From: Actinopolymorpha sp. NPDC004070 | GTDB taxonomy: Bacteria > Actinomycetota > Actinomycetes > Propionibacteriales > Actinopolymorphaceae | NCBI RefSeq assembly: GCF_040610475.1 | Contig: NZ_JBEXMJ010000016.1 | Location: forward strand, 71,701 to 135,700 | Length of the DNA stretch: 64,000 bases | Direction: 5' to 3' | In this document: piece after piece, positions 8,989 to 19,600 of the stretch | How positions within the stretch are numbered: the first letter of the stretch is position 1 | Layout of the letters: each line of letters opens with the position of its first letter | Notes under the pieces: generated by a model | Databases searched by the model: none | The model's input: the letters and a program-made list of their open reading frames with translations, nothing else | What the model was told of the DNA's origin: nothing | Made by a program: the position numbers and the translations under genes

Positions 8989-9750
8989 ATGACCGAGAAG
9001 CGAACGCACAGCGAGAACGACAACACCAGCAGCCACGACCGCACCACCGTCCTGGTCACCGGCGCCAACAAGGGCCTGGGCCTGGAGACCTCCCGCCGGC
9101 TGGCCCTGCTGGGCTGGACCGTCTGGATGGCTGCCCGCGACGAGCAGGCCGGCCTTGACGCCGCGGCCAGGATCAGGACAATCCAGCCGGATGCCGACGT
9201 ACGCCCCGTCGTGCTTGACGTCACCGATGACAAGTCCGTCTTGACGGCGTACGACATCGTCGCGGAGTCGGGCACCGGACTGGACGTCCTGGTCAACAAC
9301 GCCGGCGTGGCCGGTTTCCACAAGACGACACTGGAGACCGTGCCCGCGGACTTCCTTCCGGTGTTCGGCGTGAACGTGCTCGGCCCGGTGCGGGTGACGC
9401 ATGCCTTCCTGCCGTTGCTCACCGCCTCGCCAAGCCCTCGGCTGGTGATGGTGTCCAGCGGCCTGGGATCGATCGCCCTGGTCAACGATCCCGAGCGCAC
9501 CGAGTCGGGCGTACCGGGGATGGTCTACCAGTCCTCCAAGGCGGCGCTGAACATGATCGCCAACCAGTACGCCAAGGCACTGCCGGGCGTTCGGGTCACC
9601 ACCGTCGACCCCGGCTACACCGCCACCGATCTCAACGGGCACCAGGGCACCCAGACCGTCACCGAGGGCACCGACGCGATCGTGACCGCCGCGTCGGCCG
9701 ACACCGTGGCCGGCCCGCACATCGACCGGCACGGCGCGATCCCACGCTGA
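8989..9750 (+). CDS. Short-chain dehydrogenase/reductase (classical SDR)
   Basis: The 253-residue product is a classical SDR. After a polar N-terminal extension of about 18 residues come TGANKGLG (cofactor glycine motif, residues ~23-30), NNAG near 100, a Ser in MVSSG near 157, and YQSSK with the catalytic Tyr and Lys near 180. It is probably NADPH-dependent, as judged from the Arg in the second beta-alpha unit (AARDEQ). Adjacent to and divergent from an XRE/MmyB regulator, it is presumably the regulator's target and serves in detoxification or reduction of a small carbonyl substrate; the substrate cannot be named. Confidence 0.9.
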   Translation: MTEKRTHSENDNTSSHDRTTVLVTGANKGLGLETSRRLALLGWTVWMAARDEQAGLDAAARIRTIQPDADVRPVVLDVTDDKSVLTAYDIVAESGTGLDVLVNNAGVAGFHKTTLETVPADFLPVFGVNVLGPVRVTHAFLPLLTASPSPRLVMVSSGLGSIALVNDPERTESGVPGMVYQSSKAALNMIANQYAKALPGVRVTTVDPGYTATDLNGHQGTQTVTEGTDAIVTAASADTVAGPHIDRHGAIPR

Positions 9751-9793
9751 TCACCGCTGATCCACGTTCAGGCTCGACCTCCGGCGACCCCTG

Positions 9794-10639
9794 CTACCGA
9801 CCGTCGCCGACGAGATGGCGGGCGTGGAACCCGAGCAACCGCTCGGCCCTGGTGATGACGTACGGCGTCTGCCGCCCGACCAGTTCGGTGCGTACCTCGC
9901 TGGTCGGGTGGTAGCGCGCGACGAGTTCGGCGGTCGGCCGGTCGGCGAGGGTGTCGGGCGCCATGACGTACACCGGATGAAATCCCGGCACGTCACTCTC
10001 CACCCCGAGCCGGATCGCCTCGGCCGCGTCCCGCAGGTCGAGGTAGGCCCACAGTTCGCGCACCGCCTCCGCCGGGTCGGCGCGTACCTGCGCGGCGCGC
10101 TCGGCCAGTGCCTTCGCGTGGGTGGTGAACGGGAAGCGGTAGGCGAGGATCGGCATGTCGAACCGCCGGTGGATCATCGCCGCGGTGGCCTCGTCCACCT
10201 GTTTGGACAGGCCGTAGGATTCCTCCGGCCAGAACGGATGGTCCTCGTCGATCGGTACGTACGCCGGGGAGTTGACCTCGCGGGCCCACGCCAGCCCGAG
10301 CGCGGAGACGCTGGAGGCGATCACCGCCCGGCCCACCCCGGCCTCGGCGGCGTACTGCAGCACCACCAGCGTCGCGCAGGAGTTGTTGACGAACACGTCC
10401 TCCGGCCGCCCGAGTGGTGCGGGTGTCGCCGCGAGGTGCACCACGGCGTCGACGCCGTCCACTGCCGGCGCTACCGCCGCCGGGTCGGTGGCGTCCCCGC
10501 CTAGGACCTCGACGCCGGCGGTCTCCGGCGGGGTGTCGTCCTCGCGTATCAGCGCCCGCACCTCGTGCCCGGCCTCGACCAACCGGGCGGTGGCCGCTCC
10601 ACCGATGGCACCGCCGGCCCCCGTGACAAGAATCCTCAT
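9794..10639 (-). CDS. NAD-dependent epimerase/dehydratase family protein (extended SDR)
   Basis: The ATG at 10639 is preceded by AGAGGAAG. The 281-residue protein has the extended-SDR Rossmann motif VTGAGGAIG (residues 5-13), the VVHLAA strand near residue 66, a Ser in ASSVSALG near 112 and YGLSKQ near 143 supplying the Tyr and Lys. The C-terminal half (residues ~165-281) is the smaller substrate domain. It is likely an NAD(P)-dependent dehydrogenase or epimerase of a sugar-derived compound. It is convergent with the preceding SDR gene and stands apart from the ABC importer operon that follows. Confidence 0.87.
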   Translation of the reverse strand: MRILVTGAGGAIGGAATARLVEAGHEVRALIREDDTPPETAGVEVLGGDATDPAAVAPAVDGVDAVVHLAATPAPLGRPEDVFVNNSCATLVVLQYAAEAGVGRAVIASSVSALGLAWAREVNSPAYVPIDEDHPFWPEESYGLSKQVDEATAAMIHRRFDMPILAYRFPFTTHAKALAERAAQVRADPAEAVRELWAYLDLRDAAEAIRLGVESDVPGFHPVYVMAPDTLADRPTAELVARYHPTSEVRTELVGRQTPYVITRAERLLGFHARHLVGDGR

Positions 10640-10817
10640 GGCTTCCTCTGCTCCTCGGCCTGTCGCTGACGCGGCTCCGCCCCGGTGCCCTCGATCCATC
10701 CCGTGACGCGGAACCACTCCGGTCGCCCCCGTCCGTTCCTACTACGGGCCGGGGGACACGTCCATGACAGGGATGGGAGTGATCCCTACTGCCCAGCCGT
10801 GGGCCGTTCGGCCCACG

Positions 10818-11834
10818 TCAGCCCTTCACGGCACCGAGGATGATGCCCTTGACGAAGTACCGCTGAAGGAACGGATAGGCGAGCAGAATCGGGACGGTGG
10901 AGAAGATGATCGTCGCCGCCCGGATGTTCTCGGCCGAGATCACCATGCGCTGCAGGTCTTGCGTGGGCGCGTTCATCCCGCCCATGCCGAGCATGCTCTG
11001 GTCGATGATGATGGAACGCATCACCACCTGCAGGGGCCACTTCGAGCTGTCGGTGAGGAAGAACAGGCCGGTGAAGAAGTCGTTCCAGTGCCCGACGCCG
11101 TAGAAGAGCCCGATCGTCGCCAGCACCGGCTTGGACAGCGGCAGGACGATGTGCCACAGGACCTGCAGATCCGAGGCGCCGTCGATGCGCGCGGACTCCT
11201 CGACCTCTGCCGGGATGCTCCAGAAGAAGTTCCGCATCAGGATGAGATTGAACGGCGACACCAGGCCGGACAGGACCAGCACCCACACGCTGTTGATCAG
11301 GCCCAGGTTCTTCAGCAGGAGGTACGTGGGGATGAGACCCGCACCGAACAGCATCGGCACGATCACGATCCACATCAGGAGGCGGTACCCCGGAATGTAG
11401 GTCTTCGACAGCCCGTACGCGGCGGTGGTGGTGAAGAAGAGGTTCAGACCAGTGCCCACCAGGGTGGCGAACACCGTGATCCCGAACGACCGCATGAGCA
11501 CCGGCGTCTCGAAGATGTAGTGGTACGCCTCGATGGTGAACCCACTCGGGAACAGCATCAACGGATGGGCTGCGATCCCCACGCTCGAACTCGCCGACCG
11601 GGCCAGCATGTTGAGCATGGGCAGCAACGTGAGCAGGCCCAGCACGACCAGGACGACGTGAATGAGGGTGTCGGCCCACCACGGGTTGCGGTCGAGCTGG
11701 CTGCGTCCGCTCGGGGCCGTGACCGCGGTGCCGCGTACGAGCTCGGCGTCCGAGGATCCGGCAACCGGCGACGCGGCATCCGGTGACGGCGATCCGAGTG
11801 GCTGGGTGCGTGGTTCTCGTGAGCTGGTCACCAT
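10818..11834 (-). CDS. Carbohydrate ABC transporter permease, MalG/LplC type
   Basis: The 338-residue protein has a ~50-residue polar cytoplasmic N-terminus, then six membrane segments (first near residues 58-78). The EAA loop that contacts the ATPase is EESARIDGASDLQVLWHIVLP split around residue 225. The family (LplC/YtcP type) imports oligosaccharides or modified sugars together with an LplB-like partner. The start at 11834 overlaps the end of the upstream permease gene by 7 bp, which implies translational coupling. It is the last gene of the three-gene importer operon, and no ATPase gene is present, so a shared ATPase such as MsiK is expected (inference). Confidence 0.92.
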   Translation of the reverse strand: MVTSSREPRTQPLGSPSPDAASPVAGSSDAELVRGTAVTAPSGRSQLDRNPWWADTLIHVVLVVLGLLTLLPMLNMLARSASSSVGIAAHPLMLFPSGFTIEAYHYIFETPVLMRSFGITVFATLVGTGLNLFFTTTAAYGLSKTYIPGYRLLMWIVIVPMLFGAGLIPTYLLLKNLGLINSVWVLVLSGLVSPFNLILMRNFFWSIPAEVEESARIDGASDLQVLWHIVLPLSKPVLATIGLFYGVGHWNDFFTGLFFLTDSSKWPLQVVMRSIIIDQSMLGMGGMNAPTQDLQRMVISAENIRAATIIFSTVPILLAYPFLQRYFVKGIILGAVKG

Positions 11835-12775
11835 ATCGATCTCTGCCCCATTCTGCGCAGCACGTGGTTCGCGGTCACGATCATCACCAGGCCGACGACA
11901 CCCTTGAACAACCCGACCGCCGTCGCGGTCTCGAACTGCGCGTCCAGCAGCCCGATCCGGTACACGTAGGTGTCGATGATGTCGCCGACGTCCAGGACGG
12001 CTCCGTTGTAGAGCTGGAAGATCTGGTCGAAGCCTGCGTCGAGCAGGTTGCCGAGCGACAGCACCAGGAGCACGGCCATGACGGGACGAAGGCCCGGTAG
12101 CGTCACGTGCCAGATCTGGCGCAGCTTGCCTGCGCCGTCCACGCGCGCCGCCTCGTACAACTGCGCGTCGATGCCGGACAGCGCGGCGAGGTAGATGATC
12201 GCGCCCCAGCCGAACTCCTTCATGATGCCGGTGAGGACGACCACCGAGCGGAACGTGTCGGGGTTGGTGAGGAAGTTGACGCGGTGCCCGCCGGCGTCCA
12301 GCAGCAGGGTGTTGAGCAGTCCGCTCGGACCGAGGATGTTGATGACGATGCCGGCGAACACCACCCACGAAAGGAAGTGCGGGAAGTAGGTGACGGTCTG
12401 GATGCTGCGCTTGAACCACCGGGTGCGTACCTCGTTCAGCAGCAGCGCGAAGATCAGCGGCACGGGGAAGCCGAAGAGGATGCGGTAGAAGCTGATGAGG
12501 AGTGTGTTGCGGATCAGCTGGGGGAACTTCTCCGAGGAGAACACCGTGCGGAAGTTGTCCAACCCCACCCAGGGGCTGTCCCACATCCCGCCGAACACCT
12601 TGAAGTCCTTGAAGGCGATCTGCAGGCCGACCATCGGCAGGTAGGCGAAGATCACGAAGTAGACGAGGGTGGGCGCGATGAGCAGGTAGATGGTGCGGTA
12701 TTGCCAGATCCGCGCCGCCCTGGAGCGACGGGCGAGTCCTACGGGGGCGGCTCGCGCGACCGTGCGCATGCTCAT
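11828..12775 (-). CDS. Carbohydrate ABC transporter permease, MalF/LplB type
   Basis: The 315-residue inner-membrane protein has six predicted transmembrane helices, the first at about residues 27-50 (TIYLLIAPTLVYFVIFAYLP). The EAA motif YEAARVDGAGKLRQIWHV lies near residue 207. It resembles LplB/YteP permeases that pair with the LplC-type protein encoded immediately downstream. Its ATG overlaps the stop of the binding-protein gene in an ATGA arrangement at 12772-12775, so the three genes are tightly coupled in one operon running leftward from about 14430. Confidence 0.92.
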   Translation of the reverse strand: MSMRTVARAAPVGLARRSRAARIWQYRTIYLLIAPTLVYFVIFAYLPMVGLQIAFKDFKVFGGMWDSPWVGLDNFRTVFSSEKFPQLIRNTLLISFYRILFGFPVPLIFALLLNEVRTRWFKRSIQTVTYFPHFLSWVVFAGIVINILGPSGLLNTLLLDAGGHRVNFLTNPDTFRSVVVLTGIMKEFGWGAIIYLAALSGIDAQLYEAARVDGAGKLRQIWHVTLPGLRPVMAVLLVLSLGNLLDAGFDQIFQLYNGAVLDVGDIIDTYVYRIGLLDAQFETATAVGLFKGVVGLVMIVTANHVLRRMGQRSIW

Positions 12776-14301
12776 AGGGATGCGTACCGAGGCTTGGACT
12801 TGTCCTTCTGCAGCCGATTGACCTCGGCGATGATCGTGTCACCGCCCGCGGCGCGCCACTTGTCGACGGCCCGTAGCCAGTCCTGACGCGTGGCCTTGTG
12901 GTTGATGATGGTGCTCTGCGTCGGCTTCTGCAGCAGGTCCTCGAACAGCTGCGTCCCCTTCTTCACCTCGGTGGGGGACATGACGGTCGGGTCGCGGTAG
13001 TCGGTGTACGCCTTGGCGGTGTACTCGGCGAACTTTCCCTTGACGTAGTCGAACCGGTCGGCGACACCGGAGGCCTCGAAGCCGAGCTTCATCGAGTCCC
13101 AGTCCAGCTTCTCGTCGTACGGGTCCAGGAAGTGCAGCGGCTCCTGCTGAGGACCCTGGTACGCCTTGTCCCGTTCGTTGTCCGGGATGGGCACCCGCTT
13201 GCCGTCCACGACCTTGTACGTCTTTCCGGCCACTCCCCAGCGGCGGAACGTCGACCCGTCCGTGAGCGTCCAGTCGAGGAAGCGGAAGAACCCGTCGGCG
13301 TCCTTGATCTTCGCCGACACGTAGAACCCGCGGTCCATCGGAAACACCACCCTGTTTCCGCCCAGCTCGCCCAGCGGGGACACGACGCCCACCCGCGCGT
13401 CGGGGACCACCTTGCGAAGGTCGGAGGAGATGCCGGCGTAGGCGCCCCAGTGTTCGATCGCCATCACGGTCTTGCCGGCCTTGAACTTGTCGGTGGAGAA
13501 GTTCGGCTCCTTGGCCACCCCGTAGTCGGGGTCGAGCAGTCCCTTCCTGTGCACGTCCTGCAGCCAGAAGTAGAGGTCGATCTCCTTGTCCTTCATGAAC
13601 CACGGTATGAGCCGGTGGGCGTCGTCCGGCGCGGGTTCCCAGCCGCTCTTGGCGACTCCGAACGACGTGGCCAGCTCCTTGGCGTGCCACTCGTACCCCA
13701 TGGTGAACGGCACCAGCTTCGGGTACCTGCTCTTGAGGGCGGACAGCGTGGTGACGAACTCCGGCAGGGTCTTCGGCTCGGACAGGTTCGCCTTTTCGAA
13801 CAGGTCCTGACGGTAGTAGAGGAAGAACGGAACCTGCGGCCAGATGAGGTTCGGGATGAAGTAGGTGTCCCCGTTCTTGTCCTTCAGCGTCTCCCAGATG
13901 GTGTCCGGAACCGCCTTGCGGACCGCGGGATACTTGTCGAGGTACTTGTCGATCGGCAGGAACGCGCCCTCGTCCTGTGCCTCCTTCCAGGTCCCGCTCA
14001 CCGGGCCGGATCCCCAGATGACGTCGGGGATGTCACCCGAGGCCAGGATCGTGTTCACCTTCGTGTCGTAGTCGATCACCGGGATGATCTGGGCGCGGAT
14101 GTCGACGTGGGCCTTCTTCTCCAGCGTCCGTTCGTACGCGCCGTTCTTGGTGTACGTCGCAGGGCCCCAGGTGGGGCGCAGATAGCTGAAGGTGGTGACC
14201 CCGCCCGATACACCGCTCCCTCCACCGCCGGCCGAGCTGCACGCACTGACCGAGACACTCCCCAGCAGCGCGCCGGCGAGGAACTGACGTCGTCTGAGCA
14301 T
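12772..14301 (-). CDS. Extracellular solute-binding protein of a carbohydrate ABC importer (Tat lipoprotein)
   Basis: The 509-residue protein starts at ATG 14301, 7 nt after AGGAG. The N-terminus MLRRRQFLAGALLGSVSVSAC is a twin-arginine signal (RRxFL) ending in a lipobox (VSAC, Cys at 21), so it is exported folded and anchored to the membrane outer face. The mature part has the family-1 binding protein fold with ASGDIPDVIWG near residue 88 and many aromatic residues likely to line the sugar site. It is the first gene of the importer operon and lies divergent from a GntR/LacI-type regulator gene, which probably senses the imported sugar. Confidence 0.9.
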   Translation of the reverse strand: MLRRRQFLAGALLGSVSVSACSSAGGGGSGVSGGVTTFSYLRPTWGPATYTKNGAYERTLEKKAHVDIRAQIIPVIDYDTKVNTILASGDIPDVIWGSGPVSGTWKEAQDEGAFLPIDKYLDKYPAVRKAVPDTIWETLKDKNGDTYFIPNLIWPQVPFFLYYRQDLFEKANLSEPKTLPEFVTTLSALKSRYPKLVPFTMGYEWHAKELATSFGVAKSGWEPAPDDAHRLIPWFMKDKEIDLYFWLQDVHRKGLLDPDYGVAKEPNFSTDKFKAGKTVMAIEHWGAYAGISSDLRKVVPDARVGVVSPLGELGGNRVVFPMDRGFYVSAKIKDADGFFRFLDWTLTDGSTFRRWGVAGKTYKVVDGKRVPIPDNERDKAYQGPQQEPLHFLDPYDEKLDWDSMKLGFEASGVADRFDYVKGKFAEYTAKAYTDYRDPTVMSPTEVKKGTQLFEDLLQKPTQSTIINHKATRQDWLRAVDKWRAAGGDTIIAEVNRLQKDKSKPRYASL

Positions 14302-14425
14302 GTCGGATCTCCTAGCGACTTGGCCGGACCGAGCACATGCGAGTGAGACGTGACGAAAGGACCGAGCCTGCTGGTGAGAGGAGAAACCGCCAGGGTGCGA
14401 ACAGGCTGTGGTCCAGGCGTCTCGA

Positions 14426-14455
14426 AAAGTAGTAATCGCCATGTCAACATGTCAA
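14426..14455 (-). promoter_or_regulatory. Likely promoter and operator of the ABC importer operon
   Basis: On the minus strand TTGACA (14455-14450) and TACTTT (14431-14426) are 18 bp apart. TTGACATG is repeated in tandem (14456-14441), and ATGTCAACAT forms a small inverted repeat there, a good operator candidate for the divergent GntR-type regulator. The AT-rich stretch stands out in this GC-rich background. Confidence 0.5.
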
Positions 14456-14546
14456 TGATGGCGTCCGATTCTGCTCGACGGCAGAGTCGCACCCGTGCAG
14501 TTGACACAATGAATGCGGCACCAAGTCCGACGCGACGAAGGACACG

Positions 14547-15698
14547 ATGACCGCACACGAGAGCACGCGGCGGATTCCGCTGTACGAGTCGGTGAAGGCG
14601 TCCCTGCGTGCGACGATCGCCCGTGGCGAGTACGTTCCGGGGACGCCGTTCGTCACCGAACGCGGGATCTGCGAGAAGTACGGCGTCAGCAAGACAACGG
14701 CGGTGCGCGCGCTCAACGACCTGGTGGCCGAAGGCGTCCTGGTCCGCCGTCAGGGCAGCGGGACGTATGTCGCCGAGAAGGAGTCAGCGGCACCCGCGGC
14801 CGGCCGGGCGGCGGGCACCTCCGGTCGCCACCCGACGATCGCCTGCGTGCTGCAGGGTCACGGCGGTACGCACGTCGAGCGTCTGCTCGGGGGAGTGGCG
14901 GCCACCTGCTCGGCGTTGGGCTACCGCATGTTCCTCGTGTACTCCGACAACGATCCCGAACGCGAGGCGCAGGCACTCCGCCAGGCGCTGGACTCCGAGG
15001 TGGACGGCATCCTGCTCTACCCGGCCGAAGGGACCTCCCACGCCGGCCTGTTCGCCGAGATCCGGCGCCGGAACGTTCCGCTGGTCATGATGGACCGCTA
15101 CCGGCCGGACGTGCCGACGGACGCGGTGGTGGCCGACAACCTCGCCGTCGGCTACCAGGTCACCCAGGAACTCCTCGCTCTCGGGCATCGGCGGATCCTC
15201 ACGTTGTGGAACGAGATCGACTGCTCGAGTGTCCGCGACCGGTTGACCGGCCACGTCCAGGCCCTGCGCGACCACGGCGTCCCGGTCCGGCCCGACCTCA
15301 CGGTGCTCCGCAGGTACGAGGGCCGCCCGGGACCCGGCGTGACCGGAACGATCGAGGCGCTGCTTTCGCGGCCGGATCCCCCGACCGTCCTGCTGTGCGG
15401 CAACGGCTACACGCTCGCACAGGCGGCCGAGAACGTCGTGGCGCTCGGCATGGAGATCCCGGGTGAGCTCGACCTCGCCGGGATGGACGACTCCGGGCCG
15501 TTCAACATCCTGCCGCTCACCGCGGTCGCGGCCACCCTGCCCTCGCGGGAACTCGGCAGCGAGGCGGTGCGGCTACTCCATTCGCGGATCGGCAGCACCG
15601 AGCCCTACCGCGACGTCCGCCGGGTCGTCCTCCCGATCGGCGTCCGCACAAGGGATTCGGCGCCGGGTCATCTGCGGGTGCACCAGCGCGGGAAGTGA
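14547..15698 (+). CDS. GntR-type HTH regulator with LacI-like sugar-binding domain
   Basis: The 383-residue protein joins a GntR winged helix (residues ~8-78; ICEKYGVSKTTAVRALNDL is the recognition region and RRQGSGTYV the wing) to a periplasmic-binding-protein-like sensor (residues ~95-370) as in AraR-type repressors. The sensor carries VVADNLAVGYQVTQELLALGHRRI, split across residues ~195-215, typical of LacI-family effector domains. It probably represses the divergent ABC importer operon and releases it on binding the imported sugar. The ATG at 14547 gives the expected length; the Shine-Dalgarno is AAGGACACG, weak. Confidence 0.9.
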   Translation: MTAHESTRRIPLYESVKASLRATIARGEYVPGTPFVTERGICEKYGVSKTTAVRALNDLVAEGVLVRRQGSGTYVAEKESAAPAAGRAAGTSGRHPTIACVLQGHGGTHVERLLGGVAATCSALGYRMFLVYSDNDPEREAQALRQALDSEVDGILLYPAEGTSHAGLFAEIRRRNVPLVMMDRYRPDVPTDAVVADNLAVGYQVTQELLALGHRRILTLWNEIDCSSVRDRLTGHVQALRDHGVPVRPDLTVLRRYEGRPGPGVTGTIEALLSRPDPPTVLLCGNGYTLAQAAENVVALGMEIPGELDLAGMDDSGPFNILPLTAVAATLPSRELGSEAVRLLHSRIGSTEPYRDVRRVVLPIGVRTRDSAPGHLRVHQRGK

Positions 15699-15723
15699 GC
15701 GAGCCCGGGCGGATGATGGACGG

Positions 15724-16476
15724 ATGAAGCTTTCGAACGTGCTGTGGATCGGTGGTCCGGCGGGCGCGGGCAAGACGACCGTGGCCCGTCGGCTGGCGCG
15801 GCGGCACGGTCTTCGCTGGTACAACTCCGACAGCCGTACCTGGATCCATCGCGAGCGGGCGCGTGTCGCCGGCGTTCCCGTGCCCGACCGCGGGCCGGCC
15901 CACAACGTCTACGACCGCGCGCCGATGATCCTCGACGACCTGCGCGCGTTGCCCGCGACCCCGCTGGTGGTGGCGGAGGGCGGCCCGATCAGCCCGGAGA
16001 TGGTGTCGACCCCCGGTCGGGCGGTGTGGCTGATGCCGTCACGGGAGGTCCAGCGCGAACGCCTGCGCCGGCGGCATCCGGAGGGCGTACCGGCGTACTA
16101 CCTGCAGACCTGGGACCGGCTGACCGCGACGCTGGCGAACTCTGCGGCCACCACGCTCGTCGTGGACGACCTGACCGAGGAGGAGACCCTCGCCGAGGTG
16201 GAGGCCGTCTTCGCGTCGGCGCTCGCCGAGGGCCCCACGGCCGACGGAGTCGACGAACGCCGCGCTCTCGTCCGGTACGGCAACGACGCGCTGGTCACGC
16301 AGCATGCCGGGCCGCTGACCCGGCCCGAGGTGCCGGCCGACCCGGCGACTGTCGTACGGACCTTCGACTGCGAGTGCGCCGACCCGGCGTGCACGTCTTT
16401 GGTGGACCTCACCGTGGCCGACGCCGTGGCCGCGGTGTCCGAGCCGGCGCCGTCGATCCTGGCCGCCGGGCACTGA
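15724..16476 (+). CDS. P-loop NTPase, small-molecule-kinase-like
   Basis: The 250-residue cytosolic protein begins with LWIGGPAGAGKTTVARRLA, a Walker A loop at residues 7-18, and has SDSRTWIH where a kinase acceptor or lid Asp would lie. The region ~95-130 (SREVQRERLRRRHP) resembles the arginine-rich lid of adenylate-kinase-like enzymes. The C-terminal 70 residues contain CECADPACTSLVDL, a small Cys-rich segment that could bind zinc. Substrate is unknown. It begins 25 bp after the regulator gene but has no clear link with sugar import. The start ATG follows GGATGATGG, a weak ribosome binding site. Confidence 0.72.
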   Translation: MKLSNVLWIGGPAGAGKTTVARRLARRHGLRWYNSDSRTWIHRERARVAGVPVPDRGPAHNVYDRAPMILDDLRALPATPLVVAEGGPISPEMVSTPGRAVWLMPSREVQRERLRRRHPEGVPAYYLQTWDRLTATLANSAATTLVVDDLTEEETLAEVEAVFASALAEGPTADGVDERRALVRYGNDALVTQHAGPLTRPEVPADPATVVRTFDCECADPACTSLVDLTVADAVAAVSEPAPSILAAGH

Positions 16477-16624
16477 CCGGACGGCCGGCGCTCGCGTTCG
16501 AGCGCACACAGCGCACACCGTGGGGAGTGGGCCGATGCGACGGCAACTGGCGGGCCGTCGCCGACGTCGCCCCCGCGGACGACCAGCGGCAGTTCGTCGC
16601 CGCCCTGGCGGCTCTGGCGCCGCC

Positions 16625-19600
16625 CTACGACCGGTCCGGATGGTTCTGCTGCGGCACCCTGCCCGGCGGCAGGTACGACGCGATCAGGTGGAGCAGCTGG
16701 TCGATGTCCACCGGCTTGGTGACGTAGTCGGTGGCACCGGCCGAGAGGCTCTGCTCCCGGTCACCCTTCATGGCCTTGGCGGTGACCGCGAGGATCGGCA
16801 GCTCGCGGTACTTCGGGATCTTCCGGATCGTCGTCATGGTCGCGTTGCCGTCCAAGCCCGGCATCATCACGTCCATCAGCACCAGGTCGACGTCGGTGTC
16901 CTGTTCCAGCATGCGGACCGCCTCCACGCCGTTCTCGACGCAGAGGGGGTTCAGGCCGTGCTGTTCCAGGGCGGTGGCCAGTGCGTAGATGTAGCGCGGG
17001 TCGTCGTCGACCACGAGGATGTGTTCGCCCTCGAACGTACGGAAGTGCCGCCAGCGAGCCTCCTCCGCCGAGCCCGGCCGCGGTGCGTTTCCGGCGTACG
17101 CGGCATGGGCGGAAGGTGAGGGCGACAGGTACTCACCGGAGCCGTTGTGGCCAGTGCCATCGTGCATCCGCCCGTCCGGTGTGCCGGCCGGCTCTTCCTC
17201 CTGCCGCTCGGCGCCGGGTGTCCAGGACTCCGGCGACTGCGCGCCCGAGGACGTCGGCTCGCCGCCCGCCGCCTCGGCGTTCTCCTTGTCGGCGGCTCCC
17301 ATCTCGCCAGTTCCCATCTCGGTGGCTGCCGAGGCGGTGGCTGCCGTCTCGGTCGCCTCCTTCTCCGCTGCTGCTTCCTTCTGAGCTGCTTCCTTCTGGG
17401 CTGCTTCCTTCTGGGCTGCTTCCAGCCGCGAGGATTCCGCGTCGGACTTCCTGGGCTCCGACGACCTCGTCTCGGGGACCTTCGTGCCGCCGGGGATCGC
17501 CGGCCCGGGTGGCCTGGTCGCCGGGATCGCGGCACCTGACGTCGGCGTACCCCGCATCGCCTGCGATCCCGGGGAGGTCTGGTCCGTCAGCGCGATCTTT
17601 TCCCCCATGGGCAGCACGAGGGTGAACGTGCTCCCTCGGCCGGCCTCGCTGAAGACCTGGAGTTCGCCGCCCAGCAGGCGGGCCAGCTCACGGCTGATGG
17701 ACAGGCCGAGACCGGTCCCGCCGTACTTCCGGCTGGTCGTGCCGTCAGCCTGCTGGAACGCCTCGAAGATGAGCGCGAGCTTGTCCGCGGCGACGCCGAT
17801 CCCGGTGTCCTCGACGACGAACGCCACCCGGGAGTGCGCGGCCTGCAGCGACGGACTGTTCACCTCGGACTGGCCGACCAGCCGGATGTGCAGCTGGACT
17901 CCGCCGCTGTGGGTGAACTTCACGGCGTTGGACAGCAGGTTGCGCAGGATCTGCTGCAGCCGGTGCCGGTCGGTCTGCAGGGTGGCCGGGACCATGGGGG
18001 ACACCGTCACCGAGAAGTCGAGTCCCTTCTCCGCGGCCATCGGCCGGTACAGCGAGTCCACGTAACCGACGAGGTCCTCCACCGTCACCGGTACGACGAG
18101 CATCTCCATCCGGCCGGCCTCCACCTTGGCCAGGTCGAGAACGTCGTCGATCATCTGCAGCAGGTCGGTACCCGCGGAGTAGATCGTCCGGGCGAACTCG
18201 ATCTGCTGGGCCGTCAGGTTTCCGTGCAGGTCGCTGGCCAGCAGCTTGGCCAGGATCAGCACGCTGTTCAACGGCGTACGCAACTCGTGCGACATGTTCG
18301 CCAGGAACTCCGACTTGTACGTCGACGCAAGCGAGAGTTGACGGGCGCGTTCCTCCAGCTCCTGACTGGCCTGCTCGATGGCGATGTTCTTGATCTCGAT
18401 GTCGCGGTTCTGGCTGGCCAGCAGGGCTGCCTTCTCGGCGAGTTCGATGTTGGAGCGCTGCAGTTCCTCCTGCTGTTGCTGGAGTTGTTCGGACCGGGCC
18501 TGCAGCTCCTGCGCGAGCCGCTGGGACTGCGCGAGCGACGCCTCCGTACGCGAGTTCGCCACGATCGTGTTGACGTTGACGCCGATGGTTTCCTTCAGCT
18601 GCTCCAGCAGATCCCGGTGCACTGCCGTGAAGTCCTTCACCGAGGCGAGCTCGATCACGCCGAGCGTCTGCCCCTCGAACAGCACCGGCACGAGGATGAC
18701 GTTGGACGGCATGACCGTGCCTAGGCCGGTGGAGATGCGGGCGTAGCTGGACGCGCCGGCCATCACGATCGTCCGCTTGTCCGCGGCGGCCTGCCCGACC
18801 AGCGACTCGCCCAGGCAGAACCTCGCGGGCGGCGCGTCCACCAGGTCGGTGGGGATCGAGCCGTACCCGGCGGTGCGTTCGAGAATCACGTCGGCGTCGA
18901 GGTCGCTGGTGGCGAGGTAGAACGAGCCGTACTGCGCGGACACCAGCGGGGCGAGCTCGCTCATGATCAGCGACGCCAGCGCCTTCAGGTCGTGGCATCC
19001 CTGCATCAGGCCGGAAATCCTTGCCAGGTTGGTCTTCAGCCAGTCCTGTTCGAGGTTGGAGGTGGTGGTCTCGCGCAGGTTGGCGATCATCTGGTTGATG
19101 TTGCCCTTGAGCTCGGCGACCTCACCGGAGGCATCCACGGTGATCTGCCGGGTCAGGTCGCCTTCGGTGACGGCGGTGGCGACGGCGGCGATCGCGCGCA
19201 CCTGGGAGGTGAGGTTCCCGGCCAGGTGGTTGACGCTCTCGGTCAGCCGCTGCCAGGTGCCGGACACCCCGACGACCTCGGCCTGCCCGCCCAGCTTTCC
19301 TTCCGTACCGACCTCGCGGGCGACGCGGGTGACCTCCGAGGCGAACGCCGACAGCTGGTCGACCATCGTGTTGATGGTGTTCTTCAGCTCGAGGATCTCC
19401 CCGCGCGCGTCGACGTCGATCTTCTTGCTCAGGTCGCCCCGGGCGACCGCGGTGGTGACCTGGGCGATGTTGCGCACCTGGCTGGTCAGGTTGTTCGCCA
19501 TGAAGTTCGTGTTGTCGGTGAGGTCCTTCCACGTGCCGGCGACGTTGGGCACCCGTGCCTGCCCACCCAGCGTTCCCTCGGTGCCGACCTCGCGCGCCAC

